A DNA stretch of 27,780 bases from JBAXEO01 sp964541375 (GTDB taxonomy: Bacteria > Actinomycetota > Coriobacteriia > Anaerosomatales > JAAXUF01), in the NCBI GenBank assembly GCA_964541375.1, contig CAZIPT010000027.1, positions 1-27,780 of the forward strand. Direction: 5' to 3'. The position numbers were made by a program, and so were the translations under genes. Below are positions 7,402 to 15,565 of this stretch, piece after piece. Below the pieces are notes generated by a model. It was not told the DNA's origin, searched no databases, and saw nothing but the letters and a program-made list of their open reading frames with translations. The first letter of the stretch is position 1. Each line of letters starts with the position of its first letter.

Positions 7402-8864
7402 GTACGATCCCGGTGCTCGCGATCATCGTTCTCGCTCCGGTCGCAGCTGCGCTCCTCATCATGCTCTTCGGACGTGGGCCCAGCGCGCCCAGAGCCATAG
7501 CACTGGTTGCGGGTGCCATCAGCCTCGCAGCTTCGCTCTGGGTCTTCGCGACCTACGATCGCGCCGCGGCCGGCTATCAGTTCGTGACGTCCGTGCCGTG
7601 GATCCCAACGCTGGGCATCTCCTTCACGCTCGGCGTCGATGGCATATCGGTGCCGATGCTCGTCCTGACGTCGCTGATCCTCTTCACCGGGGTTCTCGTC
7701 TCATGGAACGTCACCCTGCGCCCCCGCGAGTACTTCGCGCTGCTGCTGTTGCTGGTGACCGGAGTATTCGGCGTCTTTGCCGCGATCGATGCGTTCCTGC
7801 TCTTCTTCTCGTACGAGATGGCCGTCCTGCCGATGTACCTGCTCATCGCGATCTGGGGCAGCACGCGCAAGGACTACTCAGCGATGAAGCTCACACTGTT
7901 CCTCTTCGCGGGCAGCGCCATGTTGATTCTGGTGCTGGTGCTCACGTACTGGGCGGTGGGTGCGAACACCTTCGACATGCGGGTGTGGGCCGCGCACTCC
8001 TACGGTGCTGTGTTCCAGCGGTGGGTGTTTCTGCTGACGCTCATCGGGTTCGGCACTCTGATTCCGATCTGGCCGCTCCACACGTGGTCTCCGGATGGTC
8101 ACGTAGCGGCCCCCACGGCGGTCTCGATGATGCACGCCGGCGTCTTGCTCAAGATCGGCGCGTACGGGCTGATCAGGCTCGGGCTGGTGCTCTTCCCGAT
8201 GGGCTGGGCGGACTGGCGCATGGTTCTGGCCGTGATAGGCGTCATCAACGTCGTCTACGGCGCGTTCTGCGCGATGAGTCAGACCGACCTGAAATACGTC
8301 ATCGGCTACTCGAGCGTGAGCCACATGGGGTACGTCATTCTCGGACTGGCGATGGGCGATAAGTTCGCGATGACCGGCGCGGTGTTCCAGATGTTCGCGC
8401 ACGGCGTCATGACGGGTCTGTTCTTCGCGCTCATCGGCTTCATCTACGAGCAGACACACACGCGCGTGATCGCCGACATCACCGGGCTCATGCGTCGGAC
8501 CCCGCTCGTCGCGGCATGCTTCGTCATCGCCGGTGCTTCGAGTATGGGGCTGCCTTCGACAGCCGGCTTCGTCGCCGAGCTGCTCGTCTACGTCGGCCTG
8601 GTCACGCAGTCGCCGTGGCTGGCCGCCGCCGCATTCGTCGGCGTGGTCGTGACCGCAGCCTACGTTCTGCGCATGCTGAGCCACATCCTTCTGGGCGAGC
8701 CTTCAGCGGTCGTCGCTCCGATCCACGACGCCGCGCCGCTGCGTTTCACGCCGATGGCGATTCTTGCCGGGACGATCATGCTGGTGGGCATCTTGCCGGC
8801 ATCGCTCTACACGATCATCACGGGAAGCGTCATGCCCATCGTCACCAAGCTGGCGGGAGGGTAG
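7398..8864 (+). CDS. nuoM: Complex I subunit M, divergent pump residue, operon 1
   Basis: 488 aa, an antiporter-like proton-pumping subunit with about 14 membrane helices. E140 in TM5 (SYEMAVLPMYLL), K252 in TM8 (HAGVLLKIGAYG) and the TM12 glutamate (FVAELLV) are present. The TM7 lysine expected before PxxPLHTW is Leu (L221, codon CTG at 8058-8060; GTLIPIWPLHTW). The following motif reads SPDGH in place of LPDAH. It is clearly distinct from the other two NuoM proteins here, which keep the lysine; GHVAAPTAVS resembles a separate NuoM subfamily that I recall from other anaerobes. ATGA overlap with nuoL. Confidence 0.92.
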   Translation: MSTIPVLAIIVLAPVAAALLIMLFGRGPSAPRAIALVAGAISLAASLWVFATYDRAAAGYQFVTSVPWIPTLGISFTLGVDGISVPMLVLTSLILFTGVLVSWNVTLRPREYFALLLLLVTGVFGVFAAIDAFLLFFSYEMAVLPMYLLIAIWGSTRKDYSAMKLTLFLFAGSAMLILVLVLTYWAVGANTFDMRVWAAHSYGAVFQRWVFLLTLIGFGTLIPIWPLHTWSPDGHVAAPTAVSMMHAGVLLKIGAYGLIRLGLVLFPMGWADWRMVLAVIGVINVVYGAFCAMSQTDLKYVIGYSSVSHMGYVILGLAMGDKFAMTGAVFQMFAHGVMTGLFFALIGFIYEQTHTRVIADITGLMRRTPLVAACFVIAGASSMGLPSTAGFVAELLVYVGLVTQSPWLAAAAFVGVVVTAAYVLRMLSHILLGEPSAVVAPIHDAAPLRFTPMAILAGTIMLVGILPASLYTIITGSVMPIVTKLAGG

Positions 8865-8868
8865 CGCG

Positions 8869-10329
8869 ATGATCCTTGTGCCGGCATCGGAGTACACCTA
8901 CCTGCTTCCCGAGATCATCGTGGCGCTTCTCGGCGGGCTGCTGATCGTGGTCGATCTGATCTGGCCCGCCTACAACGAGGCGACGGGCGACTCCAAGAGG
9001 TGGCCAGCGTATCTGGCGATCGTCGGGATGGTCGCGGCGGCGGTCGCGGTCGTCCCGTTGGCGGGCGTGAGCAAGACGCTCTTCAACGGCATCATCCAGA
9101 TCGATCCACTGGCAGCCTTCTTCAAGCTGCTGTTCCTGGGAATCGGCGTGCTCGTGGTCCTGATGTCCGTCAACGCCGTTCCCAAGTTCACCCGCTGGAC
9201 CGCGGAGTTCTACGCGCTGATGGTGTGGACGATTCTGGGCAGCATGCTGCTCGCCTCGGCGGCCGAGCTGTTCACGATCTTCCTCTCCCTGCAGCTGACG
9301 AGCCTCCCGCTGATCGCGCTGGTGGGGTACGCGAAGCGCGACCCAAGTTCGGGTGAGGCCGCGCTCAAGTACGTGCTTCTGGTGCTGGTCTCCACCGCGG
9401 TGCTGCTCTACGGCATGAGCCTGATCTACGGGGCGCTCGGCACGAGTACGCTTTCCGAGATAGCCGCGAGCCTGGCTCGGGAGAAGACGATCGATCCGAT
9501 CGTCGCGATGGGGCTGGTGCTCTTGCTGACCGGCTTCGGCTTCAAGATCACGGCGGCGCCCTTCCACTACTGGGTTCCCGACGCCTACGAGGGCGCGCCC
9601 ACTCCCGTGACCGCGTTCATGTCGGTCGGCTCGAAGTTCGCGGGGTTCGCGCTTGCGCTTCGCGTCATCGTCGCCGCCGAAGCGGTACCGCTGAACTGGC
9701 ACCTGATCTTCGGCGTGATCGCGGCTCTTTCGATGACGTTGGGGAACCTTGGTGCGATCCGCCAGAAGAACATCAAGCGCATGCTCGCCTACTCGGGCAT
9801 CGCGCAGGCAGGTTACCTGCTGGTTGGCGTTGCGGCGTTCAGCAGCTGGGGAATCGCATCGCTTCTCTTCTACACGCTCGCGTATGGCGCGGCGAACCTG
9901 GCGGCCTTCGCCGTGGTGATCATCGTGGCGAACGCGACCAACAGCGAACTCATCGCCGACTACGCCGGCCTGTCGAGAAGGAACCCGCTGCTCTCGCTCG
10001 GCCTCACGGTCGCGCTGCTTTCACTGGCCGGCTTCCCGCTCATGGCCGGATTCATGGCGAAGTTCTTCGTCTTTCTCTCGGCGGCGCAGGCGGGGCTCAT
10101 CTGGCTCGTTGCGATCGGCGTCATAAACAGCGTGATATCCGCTTACTACTACTTGAGAGTCGCGTTCGTGATGTACGTGAGCGAGGGTTCCACAGAGCCG
10201 ATGAGGATCGACCCGCAGGCCGCGGTGGCGCTGTCCATCGCCATCGCCGGCGTATTCATGCTCGGCATCATTCCGCAGTCGGCCATGACGGCGGCGGCCC
10301 ACGCGGCGGCTGCTCTCTTCGGCGGTTAG
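8869..10329 (+). CDS. nuoN: Complex I subunit N, TM5 Glu replaced by Gln, operon 1
   Basis: 486 aa, the antiporter-like subunit closest to NuoK. K226 in TM7 (GFGFKITAAPFHYW), K256 in TM8 (VGSKFAGF) and the TM12 lysine (GFMAKFFVF) are intact. The TM5 glutamate of the family (usually LxLELxSLP) is Gln: SLQLTSLPL, Q142, codon CAG at 9292-9294. The 84-residue spacing from Q142 to K226 and 30 to K256 match E. coli E133/K217/K247, so the assignment of position is sound. The gene starts 4 bp after nuoM, with a GGGAGG Shine-Dalgarno at 8855-8861 inside the nuoM end. Confidence 0.93.
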   Translation: MILVPASEYTYLLPEIIVALLGGLLIVVDLIWPAYNEATGDSKRWPAYLAIVGMVAAAVAVVPLAGVSKTLFNGIIQIDPLAAFFKLLFLGIGVLVVLMSVNAVPKFTRWTAEFYALMVWTILGSMLLASAAELFTIFLSLQLTSLPLIALVGYAKRDPSSGEAALKYVLLVLVSTAVLLYGMSLIYGALGTSTLSEIAASLAREKTIDPIVAMGLVLLLTGFGFKITAAPFHYWVPDAYEGAPTPVTAFMSVGSKFAGFALALRVIVAAEAVPLNWHLIFGVIAALSMTLGNLGAIRQKNIKRMLAYSGIAQAGYLLVGVAAFSSWGIASLLFYTLAYGAANLAAFAVVIIVANATNSELIADYAGLSRRNPLLSLGLTVALLSLAGFPLMAGFMAKFFVFLSAAQAGLIWLVAIGVINSVISAYYYLRVAFVMYVSEGSTEPMRIDPQAAVALSIAIAGVFMLGIIPQSAMTAAAHAAAALFGG

Positions 10330-10341
10330 GAGGCGATACGG

Positions 10342-11805
10342 ATGCAGTGGCTCTTGGCAGCGATGATCGTGGTGCCGCTGGTCGGCGGTATCGCCTTGTC
10401 GCTCATTCCCGCGTCGCTCAGCCGATTCGCGCGCCCGGCCGCGTTGGTGCTTACGGGAGCGGTGCTCGCGGCGGCGACCTGGCTATGGATGTCGTTCGAT
10501 GCGGCTGCGAGGATGCAGTTCGAGCTGAACCTGCCCTGGATCCCCGGCCTCAACACGGCGTTTCACTTGGGAGTCGACGGTCTTGCGCTCCCGATGGTGT
10601 TTCTGACCGCGCTTCTGACCGTTCTCGCCGTGATCGCCTCGCGCAGCATCGACGACCGCGTTTGCCAGTACTTCACCCTGCTGCTGCTGCTCGAAGCCGG
10701 CCTCGTGGGAGTGTTCGTCTCACTCGACCTCATCCTGTTCTACCTGTTCTGGGAGGTCGTACTCGTACCGATGTACTTCCTCATCAGCATCTGGGGGGGA
10801 GCGAACCGCTCATACGCGGCGATCAAGTTCTTCATCTATACGCTGGCTGGCAGCCTCGCCATGCTCGGCGGGATCATCGCGCTCTACCTCGCCACCGGCG
10901 CCAAGACGTTCGACATGCTTGAAATCGCGAGCCAGTCCGCGCGTCTGCCCCGCGAGGTGCAGGTTCCCATCTTCATCGCGATCGCGATCGGACTGGCGGT
11001 CAAGGTCCCGATCTTCCCGCTCCATACGTGGCTGCCCGACGCGCACACTGAGGCGCCGACGGCGGTGTCGGTGCTGCTTGCGGGCGTGCTGCTCAAGATG
11101 GGCTCGTACGGCTTCATGCGCCTCGGCCCGACGCTCCTGCCTGAGGGCTTCAAGGCACTGCTGCCGCTCTTGGCGGTGCTCGCTGTTATCTCGATCGTCT
11201 ACGGCGCAGCCGTCGCCCTCATGCAGACAGACATGAAGAAGCTCGTCGCCTACTCGTCCATATCCCACATGGGCTACGTCATGCTCGGCATCGCCGCAGG
11301 CACGAGCGCCGGTTTCCTGGGCGCTCAGGTCCAGATGTTCTCGCACGGATTGATCGCCGGGCTGCTGTTCATGCTCGTGGGCAGGGTCTACGAGCGCACA
11401 CACACTCGCGAGATCTCGGCATACGGCGGAATCGCCAAGGTCGTGCCGATACTGGCGGGCACGCTCGTGTTCGCCGCGTTCGCGTCGCTGGGTCTGCCCG
11501 GAATGAGCGGTTTTGTCGGCGAGTTCATGGTGATCGTCGGTACGCTGCCGGCCTACGCGCCCTATGCCGTGATCGCGGCGTTGGCGGTCATGCTGACCGT
11601 AGGCTACCTGCTGTGGATGGTTCGGCGGGTTGCGTTCGGCCCGCTGAATGAAGAGCGCGCGACGATGAAGGACATGACGCTCAGTGAGGGGCTCTCGATG
11701 GCCCCGCTGTGCATACTCATCGTCTTCGTGGGTGTCTACCCCCAGGTGCTCGTCGGCGTGATGTCGACGAGTGTCGAGGCGCTGGTACGGCTCGTCGGTC
11801 GCTAG
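10342..11805 (+). CDS. nuoM: Additional NuoM-type antiporter-like subunit, last gene of operon 1
   Basis: 487 aa and a full-length NuoM homologue with the complete residue set: E138 in TM5 (FWEVVLVPMYFL), K221 in TM7 (VKVPIFPLHTWLPDAH), the TM8 lysine (AGVLLKMGSYG) and the TM12 glutamate (FVGEFMVIVG). It starts 12 bp after nuoN behind a perfect AGGAGG (10328-10333), so it is part of operon 1, and a 206-bp gap separates it from operon 2. By eye it is closer to the operon 2 NuoM than to the first NuoM of its own operon. It could be a fourth pumping subunit of complex 1, a functional replacement for the altered NuoM, or a subunit shared between complexes. Confidence 0.93.
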   Translation: MQWLLAAMIVVPLVGGIALSLIPASLSRFARPAALVLTGAVLAAATWLWMSFDAAARMQFELNLPWIPGLNTAFHLGVDGLALPMVFLTALLTVLAVIASRSIDDRVCQYFTLLLLLEAGLVGVFVSLDLILFYLFWEVVLVPMYFLISIWGGANRSYAAIKFFIYTLAGSLAMLGGIIALYLATGAKTFDMLEIASQSARLPREVQVPIFIAIAIGLAVKVPIFPLHTWLPDAHTEAPTAVSVLLAGVLLKMGSYGFMRLGPTLLPEGFKALLPLLAVLAVISIVYGAAVALMQTDMKKLVAYSSISHMGYVMLGIAAGTSAGFLGAQVQMFSHGLIAGLLFMLVGRVYERTHTREISAYGGIAKVVPILAGTLVFAAFASLGLPGMSGFVGEFMVIVGTLPAYAPYAVIAALAVMLTVGYLLWMVRRVAFGPLNEERATMKDMTLSEGLSMAPLCILIVFVGVYPQVLVGVMSTSVEALVRLVGR

Positions 11806-11881
11806 CGCGGTCTGTGCGGCCGCCCTGTGCTCGCAGCCAGTCGCCGCCCGAACTGAGCCGTTCACCCAGAGAACCGCCTGC

Positions 11882-11912
11882 TTGAGGGGTGCTTCGCGCG
11901 TGGTCGTATGAT
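11882..11912 (+). promoter_or_regulatory. Candidate promoter of the second nuo operon
   Basis: TTGAGG (11882-11887) and TATGAT (11907-11912) resemble sigma70/SigA -35 and -10 boxes with a 19-bp spacer. The -10 matches consensus at five of six positions. A start near 11919 would leave a leader of about 90 nt before nuoA2. The rest of the 206-bp gap (11806-12011) shows no convincing terminator; a NotI-type palindrome GCGGCCGC lies near 11815. Confidence 0.5.
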
Positions 11913-12011
11913 AGAGTCCGACAACCGCTGACTCGGCCAGAGTGCTGTTTTCAGACGACGGCTGTTGGGCGGGGCGCGAGACATCTGCTGTGCGTGGAAG
12001 GGTCGGCTTAG

Positions 12012-12368
12012 GTGCCGTACGACCGAATCATAATGGCGGTCTTTGTCGTGCTGGGTGCGGCGTTCGTCGCCGTCACGCTCGCCGCGGCGTGGTTCCTGAG
12101 TCCCAAGGCGCCGAGTCCCCAGAAGGCCGAGACCTACGAGTGTGGTGTCGAGCCGGTGGGTCCGCCCTGGGTGCAGTTCCATGCTGGCTACTACGTCTAT
12201 GCGCTCCTGTTCGTGATCTTCGACATCGAGACCGTCTTTCTGTATCCGTGGGCGCTCGTCTTCGGCCTGCGAGGCTGGTTCATCTTCGCCGAGATGGTCG
12301 TGTTCGTGATCATCCTTGTTGGCGGTCTGGCCTACGCGTGGAAGGAAGGAGCGCTCTCTTGGCGGTAG
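12012..12368 (+). CDS. nuoA: Complex I subunit A, operon 2
   Basis: 118 aa with three membrane helices, the same length as the operon 1 copy but clearly divergent. YECGVEPVG and FDIETVFLYPWA are intact. I chose GTG 12012 because GAAGGG lies about 9 nt upstream; ATG 12033 is the alternative but has no such site. The stop overlaps nuoB by 10 bp. It opens the second operon (12012-21715). Confidence 0.93.
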   Translation: MPYDRIIMAVFVVLGAAFVAVTLAAAWFLSPKAPSPQKAETYECGVEPVGPPWVQFHAGYYVYALLFVIFDIETVFLYPWALVFGLRGWFIFAEMVVFVIILVGGLAYAWKEGALSWR

Positions 12369-12865
12369 ACAAGCTGACAGGCGAGCACTCAGCACTCTTC
12401 ATCCGAAGCGAGCAGCTCTTCGACGTGGCTCGGCGCAAGTCCCTTTGGTACATGGCGTTCGGGATCGCATGCTGCGCCATCGAGGGTCTCATGCATGCCT
12501 CGGGGCCGCGGTTCGACTTCGATCGGATGGGCGTCTTCTTCCGAGCGAGCCCACGGCAAGCGGACGTGATGATTGTGGCGGGCACCGTTAACTGGAAGAT
12601 GGCTCCCACCGTGCGCCGACTCTACGACGAGATGCCCGAGCCCAAGTGGGTCGTGGCCATGGGCGCCTGCGCCTGCACCGGGGGGCCGTTTCGCGAGTAT
12701 CCCAACGTGATGATGGGCGTGGACAAGATCGTCCCCGTGGACGTCTACATTCCCGGGTGTCCTCCTCGCCCTGAGTCGGTTCAGTACGGCTTCATCACCC
12801 TGATGGACAAGATCAAGGCGAAGACGGAGGAGCGGCTTGCAGCAGCTCGACATGACGGCAGCTAG
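12359..12865 (+). CDS. nuoB: Complex I subunit B (N2 cluster subunit), operon 2
   Basis: 168 aa from TTG 12359, which is preceded by AAGGAG (12346-12351) at a 7-nt spacing. No ATG or GTG lies between there and the conserved core. The N2 ligands are C38-C39 (ACCAIEGL), C104 (MGACACTGG) and C134 (IPGCPPRPE); an extra cysteine at 106 is unusual. The sequence differs from the operon 1 NuoB across most of its variable positions, so the two are old paralogues or were acquired separately. The 3' end overlaps nuoCD by 29 bp. Confidence 0.93.
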   Translation: MAVDKLTGEHSALFIRSEQLFDVARRKSLWYMAFGIACCAIEGLMHASGPRFDFDRMGVFFRASPRQADVMIVAGTVNWKMAPTVRRLYDEMPEPKWVVAMGACACTGGPFREYPNVMMGVDKIVPVDVYIPGCPPRPESVQYGFITLMDKIKAKTEERLAAARHDGS

Positions 12866-14558
12866 GGGCGTCCTCGAGCGCGCCGCTGTGCCGGCGTCGG
12901 TTGAGACGGTCGAGAGTCTCGGTGTGGTGTGCCGGGTCTCTGCCGCGGATGCTCGAAAGGCTCTCTTCGCGCTGCGCGACTCCGATCTCTCGATGGGATT
13001 CCTGGTCGACTTCTTCGGCATCGACACCGGCGAGGCGGTCGACATCGTCTACCACCTGCGCTCGTTCGCACGCGATGAGGAGCTGTTCCTCAAGGTCGCG
13101 CACGAGTACGACTCCACGCTCGACAGCGTCTGGGACATCTTCTCGGCGGCGCTCATGCCGGAGCGCGAGACCGCCGAGCTGTTCGGCCTCAAGCTCGCGG
13201 GGCATCCCAACCCCAAGCGGCTGCTGACGACGGACGGCTGCCCACCTTACCTGCGTAAGCTCGTCGAGATCCGCGAACCGCAGGAGGTGCGCGACCGGGC
13301 CGCGCAGCACGTCGACCCCGCCACGCTTGAGCGCCCGGTCGGCACACTCGACATCCCCGTGGTCGAAGAGCCCCGCTCGCCGTTCGACACGTCGCCGGTT
13401 CCGGTTCCCGAACCGCTGCCGGTACCGGTCGGCCTGACCCGCGTACCGACCGGCGTTGACATCGAGCGCTCGGAGCATCTGATTCTCAACATGGGCCCGC
13501 AGCACCCTTCGACCCACGGCGTCCTGCGGCTCATTCTCGAGCTCGACGGTGAGACGATCCTGTCGGGCGAGGCCGTCATCGGCTATCTGCACCGCGGCAT
13601 CGAGAAGCTGGCGGAGTCACGCCGATACTCGGCGGTCGGTACGCTCCTTGATCGCGGGGACTACCTGTCCGGTATCCACGGTGAGCTGGCCTTTGCGCTT
13701 GCTGCCGAGAAGGTCGCCGGCATCGAGGTCCCGCGTCGTGCGAGCTACCTGCGTTGCCTGATCGGCGAGCTCAACCGTATAGCGAGTCACATCGCCTGGT
13801 ACGGTCCGATGGGGCTCGACTCGGGAGCGATGGGGCAGTTCCTCTACACGTTCCGCGACCGCGAGGTCCTCCTCGACATCCTCGAGGACGTCACCGGGCA
13901 GCGGATGATGTTCAACTATGTTCGCCCCGGTGGGGTGCTCAACGACATCACGACCACGGCCGAGGCCAAGATACGGAAGTTCCTCGACGATTTTGCGGTC
14001 CATGTCGAGGAGAACGCCGAGCTGCTCATGGGCAACGAGATCTTCCAGCGCAGGACCCAGGGAGTAGGCGTGTTCTCGCGCGAGACCGCGCTCGACTTCG
14101 GCCTGACCGGTGCCAACCTCCGCGGTTCGGGAGTGAACTGGGACATTCGCCGAGACAGGCCGTATGCGGCCTACCCCGAGTTCGAGTTCGACGTTCCCGT
14201 GGTCGATGAGGGCGATGTCTACGCCCGGTGTGGCGTTCGTCTCGAGGAGATGCGGCAGTCGGCCCGGATCATTCGGCAGTGCATCGACGGGATGCCAGAA
14301 GGCGATCACACCGCCAAGGTCGCCAAGGTCCTCCGCCCTCCCGTTGGCGAGGCCTACGCCGCAGTTGAGTCGCCGCGCGGTGAGCTGGGCATCCACCTCG
14401 TCTCCGACGGCACCGACACTCCGTACCGCATGCGCTACCGTCCGTCCGCGCTCTACGCGCTGCAGGCCGGCGAAGCGATGCTCCCGGGCATTCTGATCGC
14501 CGACGCTGTCGTGCTTATGGGCAGCATGGACTTGATTCTGGGCGAGGTGGACCGATGA
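12837..14558 (+). CDS. nuoCD: Fused complex I subunits C and D, operon 2
   Basis: 573 aa. The NuoC domain (about 1-145) retains ERETAELFGLKLAGHPN, but the usual HPLRK end has drifted to PPYLRK. A Pro-rich linker (about 165-205) leads to NuoD, which starts with MGPQHPSTHGVLRL (M219 onward) and continues with GDYLSGIHGEL; the quinone-site histidines and tyrosine are present. It ends ILGEVDR. I chose TTG 12837 because GGAGG sits 6 nt upstream; ATG 12852 has no Shine-Dalgarno. The start lies 29 bp inside nuoB, implying translational coupling, and the stop overlaps nuoH (ATGA). Confidence 0.92.
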   Translation: MQQLDMTAARGVLERAAVPASVETVESLGVVCRVSAADARKALFALRDSDLSMGFLVDFFGIDTGEAVDIVYHLRSFARDEELFLKVAHEYDSTLDSVWDIFSAALMPERETAELFGLKLAGHPNPKRLLTTDGCPPYLRKLVEIREPQEVRDRAAQHVDPATLERPVGTLDIPVVEEPRSPFDTSPVPVPEPLPVPVGLTRVPTGVDIERSEHLILNMGPQHPSTHGVLRLILELDGETILSGEAVIGYLHRGIEKLAESRRYSAVGTLLDRGDYLSGIHGELAFALAAEKVAGIEVPRRASYLRCLIGELNRIASHIAWYGPMGLDSGAMGQFLYTFRDREVLLDILEDVTGQRMMFNYVRPGGVLNDITTTAEAKIRKFLDDFAVHVEENAELLMGNEIFQRRTQGVGVFSRETALDFGLTGANLRGSGVNWDIRRDRPYAAYPEFEFDVPVVDEGDVYARCGVRLEEMRQSARIIRQCIDGMPEGDHTAKVAKVLRPPVGEAYAAVESPRGELGIHLVSDGTDTPYRMRYRPSALYALQAGEAMLPGILIADAVVLMGSMDLILGEVDR

Positions 14559-15565
14559 ACCCTTGGTTGGTCGCCGTGCTTGGCTTCCTCGCAGCACTCG
14601 GTCTGATGCTGCTCAACGGTGTTGTGATGATCTACATGCTGCGCAAGGTGCTCGCGCGGCTTCACATCCGGCTCGGGCCGATGGACAACGGCCCGTGGGG
14701 TATGTTCCAGACCGTCTTCGACGTGCTCAAGCTCCTCACCAAGGAGGATCCGACCCCCCGTGCGGCCGACAAGGCGCTCTTCTTCCTGGCGCCGGCGATC
14801 GTGTTCGTCCCATCAGTGATGGCGTACATGGTTCTACCTTTCTCGCGCACGTGGGTGATTGTGGACCTGCCCTACGGTCTCCTCTTCATCTTCGCTGTGA
14901 TGTCGATCGTTCCGCTGGGAATCCTCGCGGCCGGCTGGTCGTCGAACAACAAGTGGTCGATCATCGGCGCGATGCGCGTCGTCGGTTCGCAGGTGACGTA
15001 CGAGGTCCCCATGTTGTTGGCCGCGTTGCCGATCGTGATGATGTCCGGGTCGCTCAGCTTGAGCGACATCGTCGCCGCACAGTCAGGCACGTTCCTGTGG
15101 ATCCTGCCGCGCTGGTTCGCCTGGAACGTGCCCTCGCTGGTGCTGTTCTTCATCGCCGGACTCATCGAGTCGGGACAGACGCCGTTCGACCTGGCCGAGG
15201 GCGAGTCGGAGTTGGTCGCCGGCTTCTCTACCGAGTATGCCGGCATGAAGTTCGGGCTGCTCTACCTCGCCGAGTTCAGCAACGTGTTCCTCTTCTCGGC
15301 GCTGCTGGTCACGCTGTTCTTTGGCGGCTGGCAGATTCCTTGGGTACCTGCCGAGCTCACCCAACCGATCGCCCCGATCGTCTTCATGATCAAGACGTAT
15401 CTCGGCATCTTCTTCATCTTCACCATCCGAGGAACCCTTCCCAGACTCCGCGTCGACCAGATGCTTGCGACCGGGTGGAAGGTACTGCTTCCGGCGTCGC
15501 TCGCCTGGGTCATGGTCACGGGCTTTCTCATGAAGATCGGCCAAGTGCTGGTGGGGTCCCGATGA
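14555..15565 (+). CDS. nuoH: Complex I subunit H with altered first loop, operon 2
   Basis: 336 aa membrane subunit of the quinone chamber. The acidic loop is intact (TPFDLAEGESELVAGF, TEYAGMKF). The first loop deviates: the usual ER(K/R) reads MLRKV, with Leu at residue 29 (codon 14639-14641) in place of Glu, and GPNRxG reads GPMDNG (residues 41-46). These positions line the quinone entry/chamber region in known complex I structures, so quinone handling or coupling may differ from operon 1. ATGA overlaps on both sides keep it in the operon. Confidence 0.93.
   Translation: MNPWLVAVLGFLAALGLMLLNGVVMIYMLRKVLARLHIRLGPMDNGPWGMFQTVFDVLKLLTKEDPTPRAADKALFFLAPAIVFVPSVMAYMVLPFSRTWVIVDLPYGLLFIFAVMSIVPLGILAAGWSSNNKWSIIGAMRVVGSQVTYEVPMLLAALPIVMMSGSLSLSDIVAAQSGTFLWILPRWFAWNVPSLVLFFIAGLIESGQTPFDLAEGESELVAGFSTEYAGMKFGLLYLAEFSNVFLFSALLVTLFFGGWQIPWVPAELTQPIAPIVFMIKTYLGIFFIFTIRGTLPRLRVDQMLATGWKVLLPASLAWVMVTGFLMKIGQVLVGSR

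Noticed and set aside
10342..11805. The extra nuoM as a pseudogene or recent duplicate of the first nuoM
   Set aside because: It is full length, keeps all key residues, has a perfect ribosome binding site, and is clearly different in sequence from the NuoM at 7398-8864.
10810..11865. 351-codon minus-strand open frame opposite the extra nuoM
   Set aside because: Its composition is a His/Glu/Arg-rich shadow of a hydrophobic membrane protein, and the plus-strand NuoM is full length and intact.
11806..11881. Terminator after operon 1
   Set aside because: Only short GC palindromes such as GCGGCCGC are present, with no stable stem followed by T residues; read-through into operon 2 stays possible.
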